Below, piece after piece: positions 48,390 to 56,772 of a stretch of 64,000 nt of DNA. Under the pieces are notes generated by a model. The model had not been told where the DNA came from, did no database searches, and saw nothing but the letters and a program-made list of their open reading frames with translations. The stretch is from Methylobacterium sp. Leaf112 (GTDB lineage: Bacteria > Pseudomonadota > Alphaproteobacteria > Rhizobiales > Beijerinckiaceae), in assembly GCF_001423295.1 (NCBI RefSeq), contig NZ_LMNG01000031.1, positions 448,431 through 512,430 of the forward strand, written 5' to 3'. A program made the position numbers and the translations under genes. Every line of letters starts with the position of its first letter. Position 1 is the stretch's first letter.

Positions 48390-48877
48390 TGAGTACCGCG
48401 TTGTCGAATATGCCCGCCTTCCTGCGTGCGCTCTGCGCCGTTCTGTTCCTCGGTTCGGGCCTTCAGGTCGTACCCGCGCAGGACGCGGCCTCCGGTCCGA
48501 CCGAACCCCTCACCATCGCATCCCGGAACGGGCGCCACGCCTTCGCCGTGGAGGTGATGCGCACGGATGCCGACCGTTCGCGCGGACTGATGTATCGCCG
48601 CACCATGGCGCCGGACCACGGCATGCTGTTCGACTTCCAGGCCGTCGCCCCCGTGGCCATGTGGATGAAGAACACCTACCTGCCCCTCGATATGGTTTTC
48701 ATCCGCCAGGATGGATCCGTTGCCCGCGTCGCGCAGAACACCGAACCGCTCTCGACCAAGGTCATTCCCTCCGGCGAGCCGGTCCTGTCCGTGCTTGAGC
48801 TCAATGCCGGCACCACCGCGCGGCTCGGCATCCACGCCGGTGACCGTGTCGAGCATCCCCTGTTCCGTAAACCCTGA
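48389..48877 (+). CDS. DUF192 exported protein
   Basis: 162 residues. N-terminal signal peptide (MPAFLRALCAVLFLGSGLQVVPAQ, cleavage near residue 31 from the first Met). The mature DUF192 domain shows RSRGLMYRRTMAPDHGMLFDF, WMKNTYLPLDMVFI, VLELNAGTTARLGI. The fold is small and all-beta, of unknown biochemical role. An ATG at 48410 is an alternative start that removes seven residues before the signal peptide. It probably shares transcription with the cold-shock gene. Confidence 0.9.
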   Translation: MSTALSNMPAFLRALCAVLFLGSGLQVVPAQDAASGPTEPLTIASRNGRHAFAVEVMRTDADRSRGLMYRRTMAPDHGMLFDFQAVAPVAMWMKNTYLPLDMVFIRQDGSVARVAQNTEPLSTKVIPSGEPVLSVLELNAGTTARLGIHAGDRVEHPLFRKP

Positions 48878-49005
48878 CGCCTCAATCGAACACAACAAGA
48901 ACATCGCTTGACGCTCGATTCGATTCGAGCCAATGTTCCCTCATTGTTCTAAACGACGCGCCCATCACCGACCGGGTGATTCGCGTGGCGCCGATGGGGG
49001 ACATC

Positions 49006-49512
49006 ATGATCAGCCGGCATCTGGACGAGACCCGCGTCACCGCCGAAGCCCCGTTCGAGAACGCCGAATGGAGCGTTTCGCCGGAAGGACTGGAGCATCG
49101 CCCCAGCGGTTATTTCATCGCCCGCGATCTGCTCGGCATGCGTCGGGGCGACCTGTGGGAATGGCCGCTTCACCTTTCGGAAAAGAGCTGGTGCCGAGCC
49201 CTTCCGTTCCGTGAAGCGTTCCTCGCGGCGCTCAGCGCCTTCGAGATCCCCCGGGACGCGGGTCTCATTGCCTCCTTTGCGACCGGCTTCGGTCTGAAGG
49301 CCGGCCAGAGTCCCGCGAAAACAGCCGACGATTTCGTGGCCCTCGGCGATGTGCTCCGCCCCAAGGGCCGCAAGCAGGTGGATACGCGCAACAAGCAGGC
49401 GGATGCGCGCAAGCGGAGCGTTTCGCCCGAGATCCGCGGCGGGCACCGACGCAACGGTACGCCGGTGCCGTATCGCGCGGTCGAAGCCTCCCCCCAACGC
49501 GCCGCTTACTGA
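49006..49512 (+). CDS. Hypothetical protein
   Basis: 168 residues, cytoplasmic, not recognised. The N-terminal two thirds look folded (EAPFENAEWSVSPEGLEHRP, GYFIARDLLGMRRGDLWEWP, SWCRALPFREAFLAAL). The C-terminal 50 residues are strongly basic (RPKGRKQVDTRNKQADARKR), suggesting nucleic-acid contact, though this is inference. GGGGGA lies before the ATG at 49006. Upstream in-frame starts (48976, 48994) are alternatives. Confidence 0.72.
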   Translation: MISRHLDETRVTAEAPFENAEWSVSPEGLEHRPSGYFIARDLLGMRRGDLWEWPLHLSEKSWCRALPFREAFLAALSAFEIPRDAGLIASFATGFGLKAGQSPAKTADDFVALGDVLRPKGRKQVDTRNKQADARKRSVSPEIRGGHRRNGTPVPYRAVEASPQRAAY

Positions 49513-49569
49513 AGCACGTTGCTCTCCGGTCACTTGGCCCTAGATGGGGGTCGAGGACTGGAGAACAGC

Positions 49570-50457
49570 ATGAAACAGGATCGCGCAGGCGGAACCGGCA
49601 TTGCGAGCGGCCTCGAAGGCATGCTGACGCCGCCCTTCTCCCGGCGTGGCTTCGTGATGACGAGCCTGATCTCCGGGCTCACCCTCGCGACCACCGCCGT
49701 CGAGGCGCAGGTGATCCATACGGACGCAAGCGGTCTCGTGGCGGGCGAGGTCCAGATCCCCGCAGGCGACGGCCCGATGCCGGGCTATCGCGCCATGCCG
49801 GAAGGACAGGGACCGTTTCCGGTCATCCTCGTCATCGAGGAGATCTTCGGCGTCCACGATTACATCAAGGATATCTGCCGGCGCCTGGCAAAGGCCGGCT
49901 ACTGTGCGGTGGCGCCCGAATTGTACGCGCGTCAGGGCGATCTCTCGACCATGACGGACGTCAAGGTGATCGTTCGGGACGTGATCTCGAAGACGCCCGA
50001 CGCACAATGGATCGCTGATCTCGATGCCTCCGCCGCCTGGGCCGTCGCGGCGTCGAACGGCGACGCGTCACGACTCGCGACGATGGGCTGGTGTCGGGGT
50101 GGGCGCGGTGTCTGGCTCTACGCCGCCCATCGCCGCGACCTGAAGGCCGGTGTGGCCTGGTACGGCGCGCTCGGCGGTGAGCGTACGGCCCTGCAACCCC
50201 GCACGGCGGACGATGTCGCGGGAGAGATCAACGCGCCGATCCTCGCCCTCTACGGCGGCGCGGATACGGGGATTCCCGTCGCCTCCGCCGAGGCAGCGCG
50301 CGACAAGGCCCGGGCGGCGGGCAAATCCGTCGATCTCGTAGTCTACCCGGACGCCCCGCACGGCTTTCACGCCGATTACCGGCCAAGCTATCGCCGCGAG
50401 CCTGCGGAGGATGGATGGACGCGCGCTCTGGCGTTTTTCAAGGCGAGAGGCGTGTGA
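49570..50457 (+). CDS. Tat-exported dienelactone hydrolase-family enzyme
   Basis: 295 residues. A twin-arginine signal (FSRRGFVMTSLISGLTLATT, cut near VEA) predicts export of the folded protein. The DLH fold shows VILVIEEIFGVHDYIKDICR, the nucleophile Cys in MGWCRGGRGVW, the acid near LALYGGADTGIP and the His in PHGFHADYRPSY. Catalytic Cys and Glu are as in true dienelactone hydrolases, which open lactone rings. The substrate is unknown. Single gene. Confidence 0.9.
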   Translation: MKQDRAGGTGIASGLEGMLTPPFSRRGFVMTSLISGLTLATTAVEAQVIHTDASGLVAGEVQIPAGDGPMPGYRAMPEGQGPFPVILVIEEIFGVHDYIKDICRRLAKAGYCAVAPELYARQGDLSTMTDVKVIVRDVISKTPDAQWIADLDASAAWAVAASNGDASRLATMGWCRGGRGVWLYAAHRRDLKAGVAWYGALGGERTALQPRTADDVAGEINAPILALYGGADTGIPVASAEAARDKARAAGKSVDLVVYPDAPHGFHADYRPSYRREPAEDGWTRALAFFKARGV

Positions 50458-50629
50458 CGACTGCAGAGGCTGTGCGACGTGATTGACGGGAAGTGCGGCA
50501 CAGTTGCTGCATCGACCAAAAAAGCGCCCTGTTCGACGCCCGCAGGAACGACACATTCACCGGGTAGTTCACAGTTCTGGCAATACGAGGATCGGCCCGC
50601 CATCCTGGCTTGAAGAGCGTTCCGGACCC

Positions 50630-51097
50630 ATGAGTGCTGCACCTCCGTCGGACGCACGCCCCGTCATCCTCGTCGTCGAGGACGAACCCGACGAGCGCTA
50701 CCTCGCGGCCGAGATGCTGGAAGAGACCGGTTTCCGGGTGATCGAAGCCGAGACCGCCGAGCGCGCCCTGGCGATTCTCCAGGATCGCGGCAACGAAGTC
50801 AGCGTGGTGTTCTCGGATGTGCGGACTCCGGGTCCCATCGGGGGGTTCGAGTTGGCTCGTATCATCGGGGTCACCTGGCCTCGGGTGCGCGTGCTTCTCA
50901 CGTCGGGCGACGCCGGCGACCAGCCGAGCGATCTGCGGATGTCCGCGACCTTCATTCCGAAACCATGGCGCGCCGAAGACATTCTCGCCTGGGTGCAGGA
51001 GGCGGCCGGTCGGTCCGCCGAGACGCAGACCGTGCCCGACGTCATCGGACTCGGCTGGCCCGAGACCAAGATCATCGTCGGTAAAGTGGAAACTTGA
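50630..51097 (+). CDS. Single-domain response regulator
   Basis: 155 residues: one receiver domain plus a short tail. Acidic pocket in VVEDEPDE, phospho-acceptor Asp in VFSDVRTPG (near residue 64), Thr/Ser in LLTSGDAG, and Lys in FIPKPW. There is no output domain, so it probably acts as a phospho-relay or diffusible regulator. No kinase adjacent. The 30-residue C-terminal tail (ETQTVPDVIGLGWPETK) is unexplained. Confidence 0.9.
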   Translation: MSAAPPSDARPVILVVEDEPDERYLAAEMLEETGFRVIEAETAERALAILQDRGNEVSVVFSDVRTPGPIGGFELARIIGVTWPRVRVLLTSGDAGDQPSDLRMSATFIPKPWRAEDILAWVQEAAGRSAETQTVPDVIGLGWPETKIIVGKVET

Positions 51098-51255
51098 GGA
51101 CATACGGATCGTCCGGGTCGGTGGCGTGAGGACAGATCCTCACTCGTGCATCGGATTCGAGGCGAGGCATCGCGGTTTACCGCCGGCCGTGACGATCTTC
51201 GGGTCTAGAATCGCCTGTCTAGATTTGCCCGATCCGGCTCGACGAGTTCGGATAC

Positions 51256-51299
51256 CCCACCGAGTGCGGCGGGAATGCCGCACTCGGTGGGCGGTTTTT
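51256..51299 (+). terminator. Strong rho-independent terminator
   Basis: Perfect 15-bp stem CCCACCGAGTGCGGC (51256-51270) with GCCGCACTCGGTGGG (51277-51291), 6-nt loop, then CGGTTTTT. It lies 159 bp after the response regulator stop, so it ends either a long 3' UTR or a small RNA. Confidence 0.92.
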
Positions 51300-51382
51300 C
51301 CCCAGCGTCGCACGCATCCCGCGATCTGCTATGTCTCGACTAGCGGTCCGCTGCCGTTCCGAATTCGCCCGTCGAGCACGCC

Positions 51383-52567
51383 ATGCGCCTGAATGTCCGC
51401 CCCGGCCTCATCGCCGCCTGCCTGTGCAGCCTTGCTGCCCTATCCAATCCCGCGTCGGCCGCTGCTCCGCCGGTGCAGCCGATGGAGGGGCCGGGCGGCG
51501 TCGGTGATCGCACGGCCACCATCGTCAAGCGGGCCCTCGGGCGGGCCAGCGCCGCGACGTTCGTCTTCCACAAGGCCGGGGCCGCGCCTGCCGAAGGGCG
51601 GCCCGTGGCCATCTTCCTCCACGCCTGGGGCGCACCGAACCCGCAGGCCTACGGCTCTTGGATCGATCACCTCGCTCGCGCCGGCTACCTCGTGGTGTTC
51701 CCACGCTTCCAGGAGATCAATCGGACGCGGCCGGCCGACGCTTCCGCCAATTCGGCCCGCCTGATCAAGTCTGCGCTGTCGGACCTCGCCGGCGATGCCG
51801 ACGCCAAGCCGGACGAGAAGCGCATCGCCCTCATCGGCCATCTCGCCGGGGCACCCATCGCCGCCAACATCGCCGCCGACGCGGCCGGTCAGGGCCTCCC
51901 CACCCCGCGTCTCGTCTTCGCGATCATGCCGGGTGGCATCGCCAGCGACGCCAAGGCACGCGGCATCGTCCTGCATGATCTCTCGAAGATCGCGCCCGAA
52001 ACCCTCGTGGTCACCGTGATCGGCGATCGCGATGCCCGCGCGGCGGATCTCGCGGCGCGTCGCCTCCTGCGGGAGGCGAGCGCCGTGACACCCGAGCGCA
52101 AGCTGTTCCTGCGCGCTCTGTCGGACGATCACGGATTCCCCGCCCTCACCGCGACCCTGGCCTCCCCGGCGGGTGCGGACGCCGCCTATGACGGCGGCGC
52201 CCTGAAGCTGCCCCCCGATCCGCCGCGCGACCCGAAGCAGCCGGCCCCTCCGTTCAAGTGGACGCCGGACATGGCCCTCACGGGCGAGCAGACCACCCTG
52301 GTCGCGCAGATCAACAATGCCCGTACGGACAGCCTGGACTATCTCGCGTACTGGAAGACCTTCGATCTTGCGGCCGCGGCGGCCTTCAACGGCGCCGATG
52401 CACAAACCTTGAAGAGCAACCCGCGGTTCAGCGACATGGAGCGTTGGGCCGACGGCTGGCCGGTCAAGCGTCTCGTCATGGAAACGCCGCGGCTGACACC
52501 ACATCCGGCCCCCGTCGCCGCTCCGGCGGCAGCGGCGCGCGCCAAGCCGGCACCCCGCCGGCCCTGA
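51383..52567 (+). CDS. Exported alpha/beta-hydrolase-like protein lacking the nucleophile serine
   Basis: 394 residues. The signal peptide is cut near residue 27 (NPASA|AAP). The alpha/beta fold shows an oxyanion-type FLHAWGAPN (near 78) and LARAGYLVVFPRFQE. At the nucleophile elbow GxSxG is replaced by GHLAG (residues 152-156, Leu at 154), while a candidate His follows in DDHGFPAL. It is therefore probably catalytically inactive or uses other chemistry. The C-terminal 130 residues hold a separate helical part (YLAYWKTFDLAAAAAFNG) and a Pro/Ala/Arg-rich tail. Function unknown. Confidence 0.82.
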   Translation: MRLNVRPGLIAACLCSLAALSNPASAAAPPVQPMEGPGGVGDRTATIVKRALGRASAATFVFHKAGAAPAEGRPVAIFLHAWGAPNPQAYGSWIDHLARAGYLVVFPRFQEINRTRPADASANSARLIKSALSDLAGDADAKPDEKRIALIGHLAGAPIAANIAADAAGQGLPTPRLVFAIMPGGIASDAKARGIVLHDLSKIAPETLVVTVIGDRDARAADLAARRLLREASAVTPERKLFLRALSDDHGFPALTATLASPAGADAAYDGGALKLPPDPPRDPKQPAPPFKWTPDMALTGEQTTLVAQINNARTDSLDYLAYWKTFDLAAAAAFNGADAQTLKSNPRFSDMERWADGWPVKRLVMETPRLTPHPAPVAAPAAAARAKPAPRRP

Positions 52568-52597
52568 GTCCCGCACGATCTCGCACCGGTGGCCTCG

Positions 52598-53206
52598 ATG
52601 AAGCTCTTCCATTCGCATTTCTCGCCGTTCGTGCGGAAGGTCATGGTCGTCGCCCATGAACTCGGCCTCGCCGAGCGCATCGAACTCCTACCCAGTGCCG
52701 CACACCCGACGAAGCGGGACACCAATATCCTCGCGCTGCACCCCCTGGCCCAGGTCCCGACCCTGATCGCCGACGATGGTCACGCCATCGCCGACAGCCG
52801 CGTGATCTGCGAGTACCTCGATGCGCTGGGCGGCGGCATGTTCCCCGCGCCCGGCCCGGCACGGTGGTCGGCCCTCAACGACCAGTCCACGGCGGACGGC
52901 CTCCTCGATGCCGCGCTGCTCATCCGCTACGAACTGACCGTACGAGAGGAGGGCGAACGTTCGAGCGCGTGGATCGCCGGACAGACGGCCAAGATCGAGA
53001 GCGCGCTGGATACGTTCGAGGCCGGCGTCGCGGCCCTGGCCGACCGCATCGATATCGGCACCATCGCGGTCGCCTGCGCGCTGGGCTACCTCGATCTGCG
53101 CTTCCCGGATCTGGCTTGGCGCCGGCGCAGCCCGGCCCTCGCCGCCTGGTTCGAAGGCTTCGACGCGCGCGCGTCCATGCAGGCGACACGACCGCCGGTG
53201 GCCTGA
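52598..53206 (+). CDS. Glutathione S-transferase-family protein
   Basis: 202 residues. N-terminal thioredoxin-like domain with the active-site region MKLFHSHFSPFVRKVMVVAH (Ser in SPFVRK), the cis-Pro in VPTLI and the glutathione-binding ADSRVICEYLD. C-terminal helical domain with a final DLRFPDLAWRRRSP. The N-terminal pattern fits bacterial beta/theta-like GSTs. The substrate is not deducible. The ATG at 52598 is preferred over a GTG at 52589. Confidence 0.92.
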   Translation: MKLFHSHFSPFVRKVMVVAHELGLAERIELLPSAAHPTKRDTNILALHPLAQVPTLIADDGHAIADSRVICEYLDALGGGMFPAPGPARWSALNDQSTADGLLDAALLIRYELTVREEGERSSAWIAGQTAKIESALDTFEAGVAALADRIDIGTIAVACALGYLDLRFPDLAWRRRSPALAAWFEGFDARASMQATRPPVA

Positions 53207-53282
53207 CCCCCGGCGTCACGGCACGGGGAGATCCTGGCGCAAGCCTTGCGACGCAGCATCCGGGTCCACCGGACGAATCGCC

Positions 53283-53483
53283 ATGCCCGATTTCCTCGCC
53301 ACCCTCCTGGCAGCCCTGGTGTTCTGCCTCGGCCTGATCGCGCTCAACGCCGTGACGCGGCTGGCCCTGCAGTGGCAGGTGGCGCCGACGGACCTCGCCG
53401 AGAACGGCATGCTGCAGTACGGGCTCGCCGCGGCCGCCGCCGTGACGGTCTGGTCGCGGACCGTCCGACCCCGGATCGCCTGA
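53283..53483 (+). CDS. Small membrane protein
   Basis: 66 residues with two hydrophobic segments (LATLLAALVFCLGLIALNAV and YGLAAAAAVTVWS). No family recognised. Codon use is high-GC3 like its neighbours. It is followed by a hairpin shared with the convergent amidinotransferase gene. Confidence 0.65.
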   Translation: MPDFLATLLAALVFCLGLIALNAVTRLALQWQVAPTDLAENGMLQYGLAAAAAVTVWSRTVRPRIA

Positions 53484-53537
53484 CCCGTCCGATCGGGCGC
53501 ACCCGAGCCGGTCGCCCGATCGCCGGTCGCTCGGGCG

Positions 53538-53574
53538 CGAGTTGGACGCGCGACGCGGTCGCACGTCCAACTCG
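53538..53574. terminator. Hairpin between convergent genes
   Basis: Perfect 11-bp stem CGAGTTGGACG (53538-53548) with CGTCCAACTCG (53564-53574), 15-nt GC-rich loop. Only 11 bp separate it from the amidinotransferase stop. It lacks a T-tract. Confidence 0.6.
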
Positions 53575-53585
53575 AGTCGTCGATC

Positions 53586-54767
53586 CTAGAAGTAGGACTT
53601 CAAGGTCCCGCGGCGGCGCACGTCGAGGGTGGCGCAGTGGAACGAGCCGCCGAACGGGCCGTAGGACAGGAACGGCGCCGGGATCGGATCGAATCCCCAA
53701 TCCTTGAGCGCCTTGATCAGCGTCGGCTGGCTCTGGTCGACGACGATCTTCTTCTCGTCGATGGCGAGCACGTTGATCGAGGTCCAGGGCGAGCACATGG
53801 AGATCTTGCTCATGAATCCCTCGACGGGATCGGGGCGCGGCGCGATCAGGATGTCCCACGTCTTGAGCACGGCCGGCAGCTTCTCGACGTCGATGTAGTC
53901 CGGGTTCACCAGCACCTTGCCGGGTGCGAGCGGCATGAACGAGGAGTCGATGTGCATCGGCTGCGGGCAGCGGCTCTCGATCTCGTGGATGCGGAAACCC
54001 GGACCGAGGTGGCGGCGCAGCCACTCGATACCCATGAGGTTGGTGACGTTGGAGCGGGTCACGAACAGGTCGCGGCCGCAGCGGACGAAGTCGGCGGCGT
54101 CGAACACCGGCTCGAACTCGTTCACGGTGAACTGCATCGGCTCGCCGGCCTTCAGGTTCGGCACCCGATAATCGTAGTTGTACAGTTCGTCGGTCAATTG
54201 CGGGCGGGGAGCCGAGGTCCAGCGCGCCCCATTGCGAAAATATTCCTTGAAGAGCGCCCGGTAGGCATCGCCCTCGAAGTAGCGCGAGCGCCAGCACATC
54301 GGGCTCTCGATGATCTCGTCGCCGATCACGAGGTACGGGTCGCGCGGACACGCGACGCAGAAGCCGCGCGAGGACCAGCGCGGCGCGCGGAACTTCTTCG
54401 AGAAGTCGATGCTGTCGGGGCGGCGGATCTTCACGCCCTCGCCGGCGAGGATCGAGATGAAGTTGTCGAGCTCCTGCTGGGCGAGCTTCTTCATGAACTT
54501 CGGATAGCGGAAGCCGGACGCGAAGCGGTAGAACGGCTGGGCGGCCCGCGGCAGGTTGAAGATCACAGTCAGGTGGTGTGTCGGAATGGTCGCACCGTCG
54601 AGGCTTCCGACGATGACCTCCTCCAGAGGGTCCCACTCGTTCCAGGCCATCACCGGCGAGGACGGCTTCGGCGTTCCCGGCATGCCGAGACCGGCGGTGG
54701 CATAGCGGTCGCCACGACCGTCCTGATCGACGGCCTCGCCCGTCGTGATGTGTGATTCGCGGTCCAT
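53586..54767 (-). CDS. Arginine:X amidinotransferase (glycine amidinotransferase family), hopanoid-linked
   Basis: 393 residues, close to animal AGAT (423). All catalytic features are present: Asp226 in VFDAADFVRCGRDLF, His272 in PMHIDSSF and the covalent Cys378 in GGSFHCATLDVRRRG. The match to human AGAT around these motifs is nearly word for word. The family moves the amidino group of L-arginine to a primary amine such as glycine, lysine or, in StrB1, an aminocyclitol. Glycine is the default acceptor guess. However, the gene is divergent from hpnL across 208 bp, beside enzymes that make an aminated hopanoid head group, so an amino-hopanoid acceptor is plausible. No Sec signal. The ATG at 54767 is used. 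Confidence 0.92.
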   Translation of the reverse strand: MDRESHITTGEAVDQDGRGDRYATAGLGMPGTPKPSSPVMAWNEWDPLEEVIVGSLDGATIPTHHLTVIFNLPRAAQPFYRFASGFRYPKFMKKLAQQELDNFISILAGEGVKIRRPDSIDFSKKFRAPRWSSRGFCVACPRDPYLVIGDEIIESPMCWRSRYFEGDAYRALFKEYFRNGARWTSAPRPQLTDELYNYDYRVPNLKAGEPMQFTVNEFEPVFDAADFVRCGRDLFVTRSNVTNLMGIEWLRRHLGPGFRIHEIESRCPQPMHIDSSFMPLAPGKVLVNPDYIDVEKLPAVLKTWDILIAPRPDPVEGFMSKISMCSPWTSINVLAIDEKKIVVDQSQPTLIKALKDWGFDPIPAPFLSYGPFGGSFHCATLDVRRRGTLKSYF

Positions 54768-54840
54768 GATCCGTACCCCTGTCGCGCGTCCTGCGGGTGA
54801 TTTTCGGGGCTTCGCCCCCCTGCCGCTTTGGTCCGCACTG

Positions 54841-54860
54841 TGTCTATCGGGTGATAGACA
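54841..54860. promoter_or_regulatory. TetR-type operator-like inverted repeat
   Basis: TGTCTATC-GGGT-GATAGACA, perfect 8-bp arms, in the divergent promoter region. It is 74 bp upstream of the amidinotransferase start and 116 bp upstream of hpnL. The CTATC...GATAG half-sites resemble tet operators (CTATCANTGATAG), with a spacer one base longer. Confidence 0.5.
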
Positions 54861-54975
54861 ACGGTTCCCAAAGCTGCAACTTCCGATGACGTTCATCGCT
54901 TCCGGCGGTCTTCTGACCCGGAAACACGGCGGGATTTCAGCAGAGATCGGCCGAACCGACGTCCGAAAGGGGACC

Positions 54976-56076
54976 ATGAAGCGTTTGACGACCTTGGCCC
55001 TGATCGTTGGTCTCTGCACCGTCGTCGGTCTGTTCCTGTCCTCGGGCCTCGAAGACGTTGCGGCCGCCGTGGTCAGCGCCGGATGGGGCGCCCTCGTCGT
55101 CGTGCTCGCGCGCGCCGTGGCCGTCGCCTGGGCGGGCTTCGGCTGGTTCGTGATCTTCCCGCGCTTCGAACGCCCGTCCCTGCGCGACAGCGTTGTCCTT
55201 CGCTTCGTGCGCGAGGGCATCAACACCCTGCTGCCCGTGGCGCAGGTCGGGGGCGACTTCGTCGCCGCCCGGCTCCTGACCAAGCGTGGCGTCTCGGGGG
55301 GCGTCGCCGGGGCCAGCATGTTCGTCGATCTGATGACTCAGGCGGTCACGCAGTTCCTGTTCACCGTGGCCGGCGTCGCCCTGCTCGCCTGGCTCGCCGG
55401 AGACGGGCCCATCGTCCGCACCGTGGCCGGCGGCCTCGCCGTCGCCGCACCGGCGCTCGCCGCGTTCTATCTCATCCAGCGCCGCAGCGGTCACAAGGTG
55501 ATCCAGGGGCTGGTCAGCCGCTTCGCCGGCTCGCGCGAGTGGCGCGCGCTCGGCGCCATCGACGTGCTCTACGATGCCCTGAAGCGTCTCTACGGAAATC
55601 ACGGCCGGGTCGCGGGCGGCATCGGCATCCACCTCGTCGGCTGGCTCATCGGCACCATCGAGGTCTACGTCTGCCTGCATTTCATGGGCTATCCCGTGAG
55701 CTTCTTCGAAGCGGTGGTGATCGAGAGCCTGGCGCAGGCGGTGCGCGGCGCGGCTTTCGCCGTACCCGGGGCGCTGGGTGCTCAGGAGGGCGGCCTCATC
55801 GCCCTCTGCGCCATCTTCGGCATCCCGGCCGAGGCGGCACTGGCCCTCTCCCTCGTCAAGCGCCTCGCCGACCTCCTCGTCGGAGTTCCTGGCCTCCTCG
55901 CGTGGCACGCCCTCGAGGGCAAGGTCGGACCGGCTCCGGAGAGCGGCGAAGCGTTGCCGGCCCGTCACGCTCCGCCCCAGACCGCTCCCATGGGCGTTCC
56001 CTACGGCAACGATCGCGGCACCACGCTTCTGCGCCCCGTAGACGGCGAACTGGGGGAGCTGAAGAAGTGCGCATGA
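54976..56076 (+). CDS. hpnL: Hopanoid-cluster membrane protein HpnL
   Basis: 366 residues. An integral membrane protein of the lysylphosphatidylglycerol-synthase TM (UPF0104) family with about eight helices. Family-type text is REGINTLLPVAQVGGDFVAARLL near residue 80 and AVRGAAFAVPGALGAQEGG near 265. The hopanoid-cluster subgroup is called HpnL. A flippase or exporter role is presumed, not shown. AAAGGGG precedes the ATG. Its end overlaps the hpnM start, giving translational coupling. First gene of the hpn run. Confidence 0.92.
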   Translation: MKRLTTLALIVGLCTVVGLFLSSGLEDVAAAVVSAGWGALVVVLARAVAVAWAGFGWFVIFPRFERPSLRDSVVLRFVREGINTLLPVAQVGGDFVAARLLTKRGVSGGVAGASMFVDLMTQAVTQFLFTVAGVALLAWLAGDGPIVRTVAGGLAVAAPALAAFYLIQRRSGHKVIQGLVSRFAGSREWRALGAIDVLYDALKRLYGNHGRVAGGIGIHLVGWLIGTIEVYVCLHFMGYPVSFFEAVVIESLAQAVRGAAFAVPGALGAQEGGLIALCAIFGIPAEAALALSLVKRLADLLVGVPGLLAWHALEGKVGPAPESGEALPARHAPPQTAPMGVPYGNDRGTTLLRPVDGELGELKKCA

Positions 56077-56678
56077 TCCCCGTTCTCCGCGCCAGCCTCG
56101 TCGCCGCCCTGCTGTCGCTCGGCGCGCCCGCACAGGCGGCCGACGACTTGGCGGTGGGTGCCGTCCGCACCCTCTACGGCAGCTTCGAGAGCGCCCTCAA
56201 GGACGGCCCCGGCGACGTCCGCACCCGGGCCGCCGCCATCGGCCCGACGCTCACCGAACGCATGGATTTTCCCGCCATTGTGCGTGTCGCCGTCGGCCCG
56301 AAATGGAACGGATTCACCCCCGAGCAGCAGGGTGCCCTGACCGAAGCCTTCGCCCAGTATTTCATCGCCACCTACGCCACCCGACTTCGGCAGGCCGCCG
56401 GCGGGACCTTCACGGTGAAGCCCGAGAGCGAGGCGCGCGGCGCGAACCGGCTGGTCCAGAGCGAGGCCGCCAACGCCGATGGTGATTCGTCCCAGGTCGA
56501 TTACCTCGTCGGACCGGGCAACCGCATCCAGGACGTCTATCTCAACGGCAACGTCAGCGAGGTCGCATCCCTGCGCGGCAGCTTCGCCGACCCCCTCAAG
56601 GCGGGCGGTGCCGACGGGCTGCTGAAATTCCTACGCGAACGCACGGCCGGCATGCTCACCGTCAAACCGGCGCCTTAG
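56067..56678 (+). CDS. hpnM: Hopanoid-cluster periplasmic lipid-binding protein HpnM (MlaC-like)
   Basis: 203 residues from a GTG at 56067 (GGGGAG 8 nt upstream; an ATG at 56073 is the alternative). Signal peptide to about residue 24 (GAPAQA|ADD). The mature part is an MlaC/Ttg2D-type protein: FESALKDGPGDVRTRAAAIG, ERMDFPAIVRVAVGPKW, QQGALTEAFAQYFIATYATRL. MlaC proteins carry phospholipids across the periplasm, so HpnM probably shuttles hopanoids or lipids with HpnN. Overlaps hpnL by 10 bp. Confidence 0.93.
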   Translation: MRMIPVLRASLVAALLSLGAPAQAADDLAVGAVRTLYGSFESALKDGPGDVRTRAAAIGPTLTERMDFPAIVRVAVGPKWNGFTPEQQGALTEAFAQYFIATYATRLRQAAGGTFTVKPESEARGANRLVQSEAANADGDSSQVDYLVGPGNRIQDVYLNGNVSEVASLRGSFADPLKAGGADGLLKFLRERTAGMLTVKPAP

Positions 56679-56772
56679 AGTCCGGCCACAGCCGGTCTCA
56701 CCACCGACGTCCCGATCTTCGCGCCGCCCCCTCGCGGCACTCTCACGAGCCCCGTGACCGAGCGATGCCCCC

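Noticed and set aside
54768..55319. Upstream extension of the amidinotransferase frame to 55319
   Set aside because: It would run through the divergent promoter and into hpnL. The added residues are low-complexity Thr/Pro/Arg-rich and AGAT homology begins after 54767.
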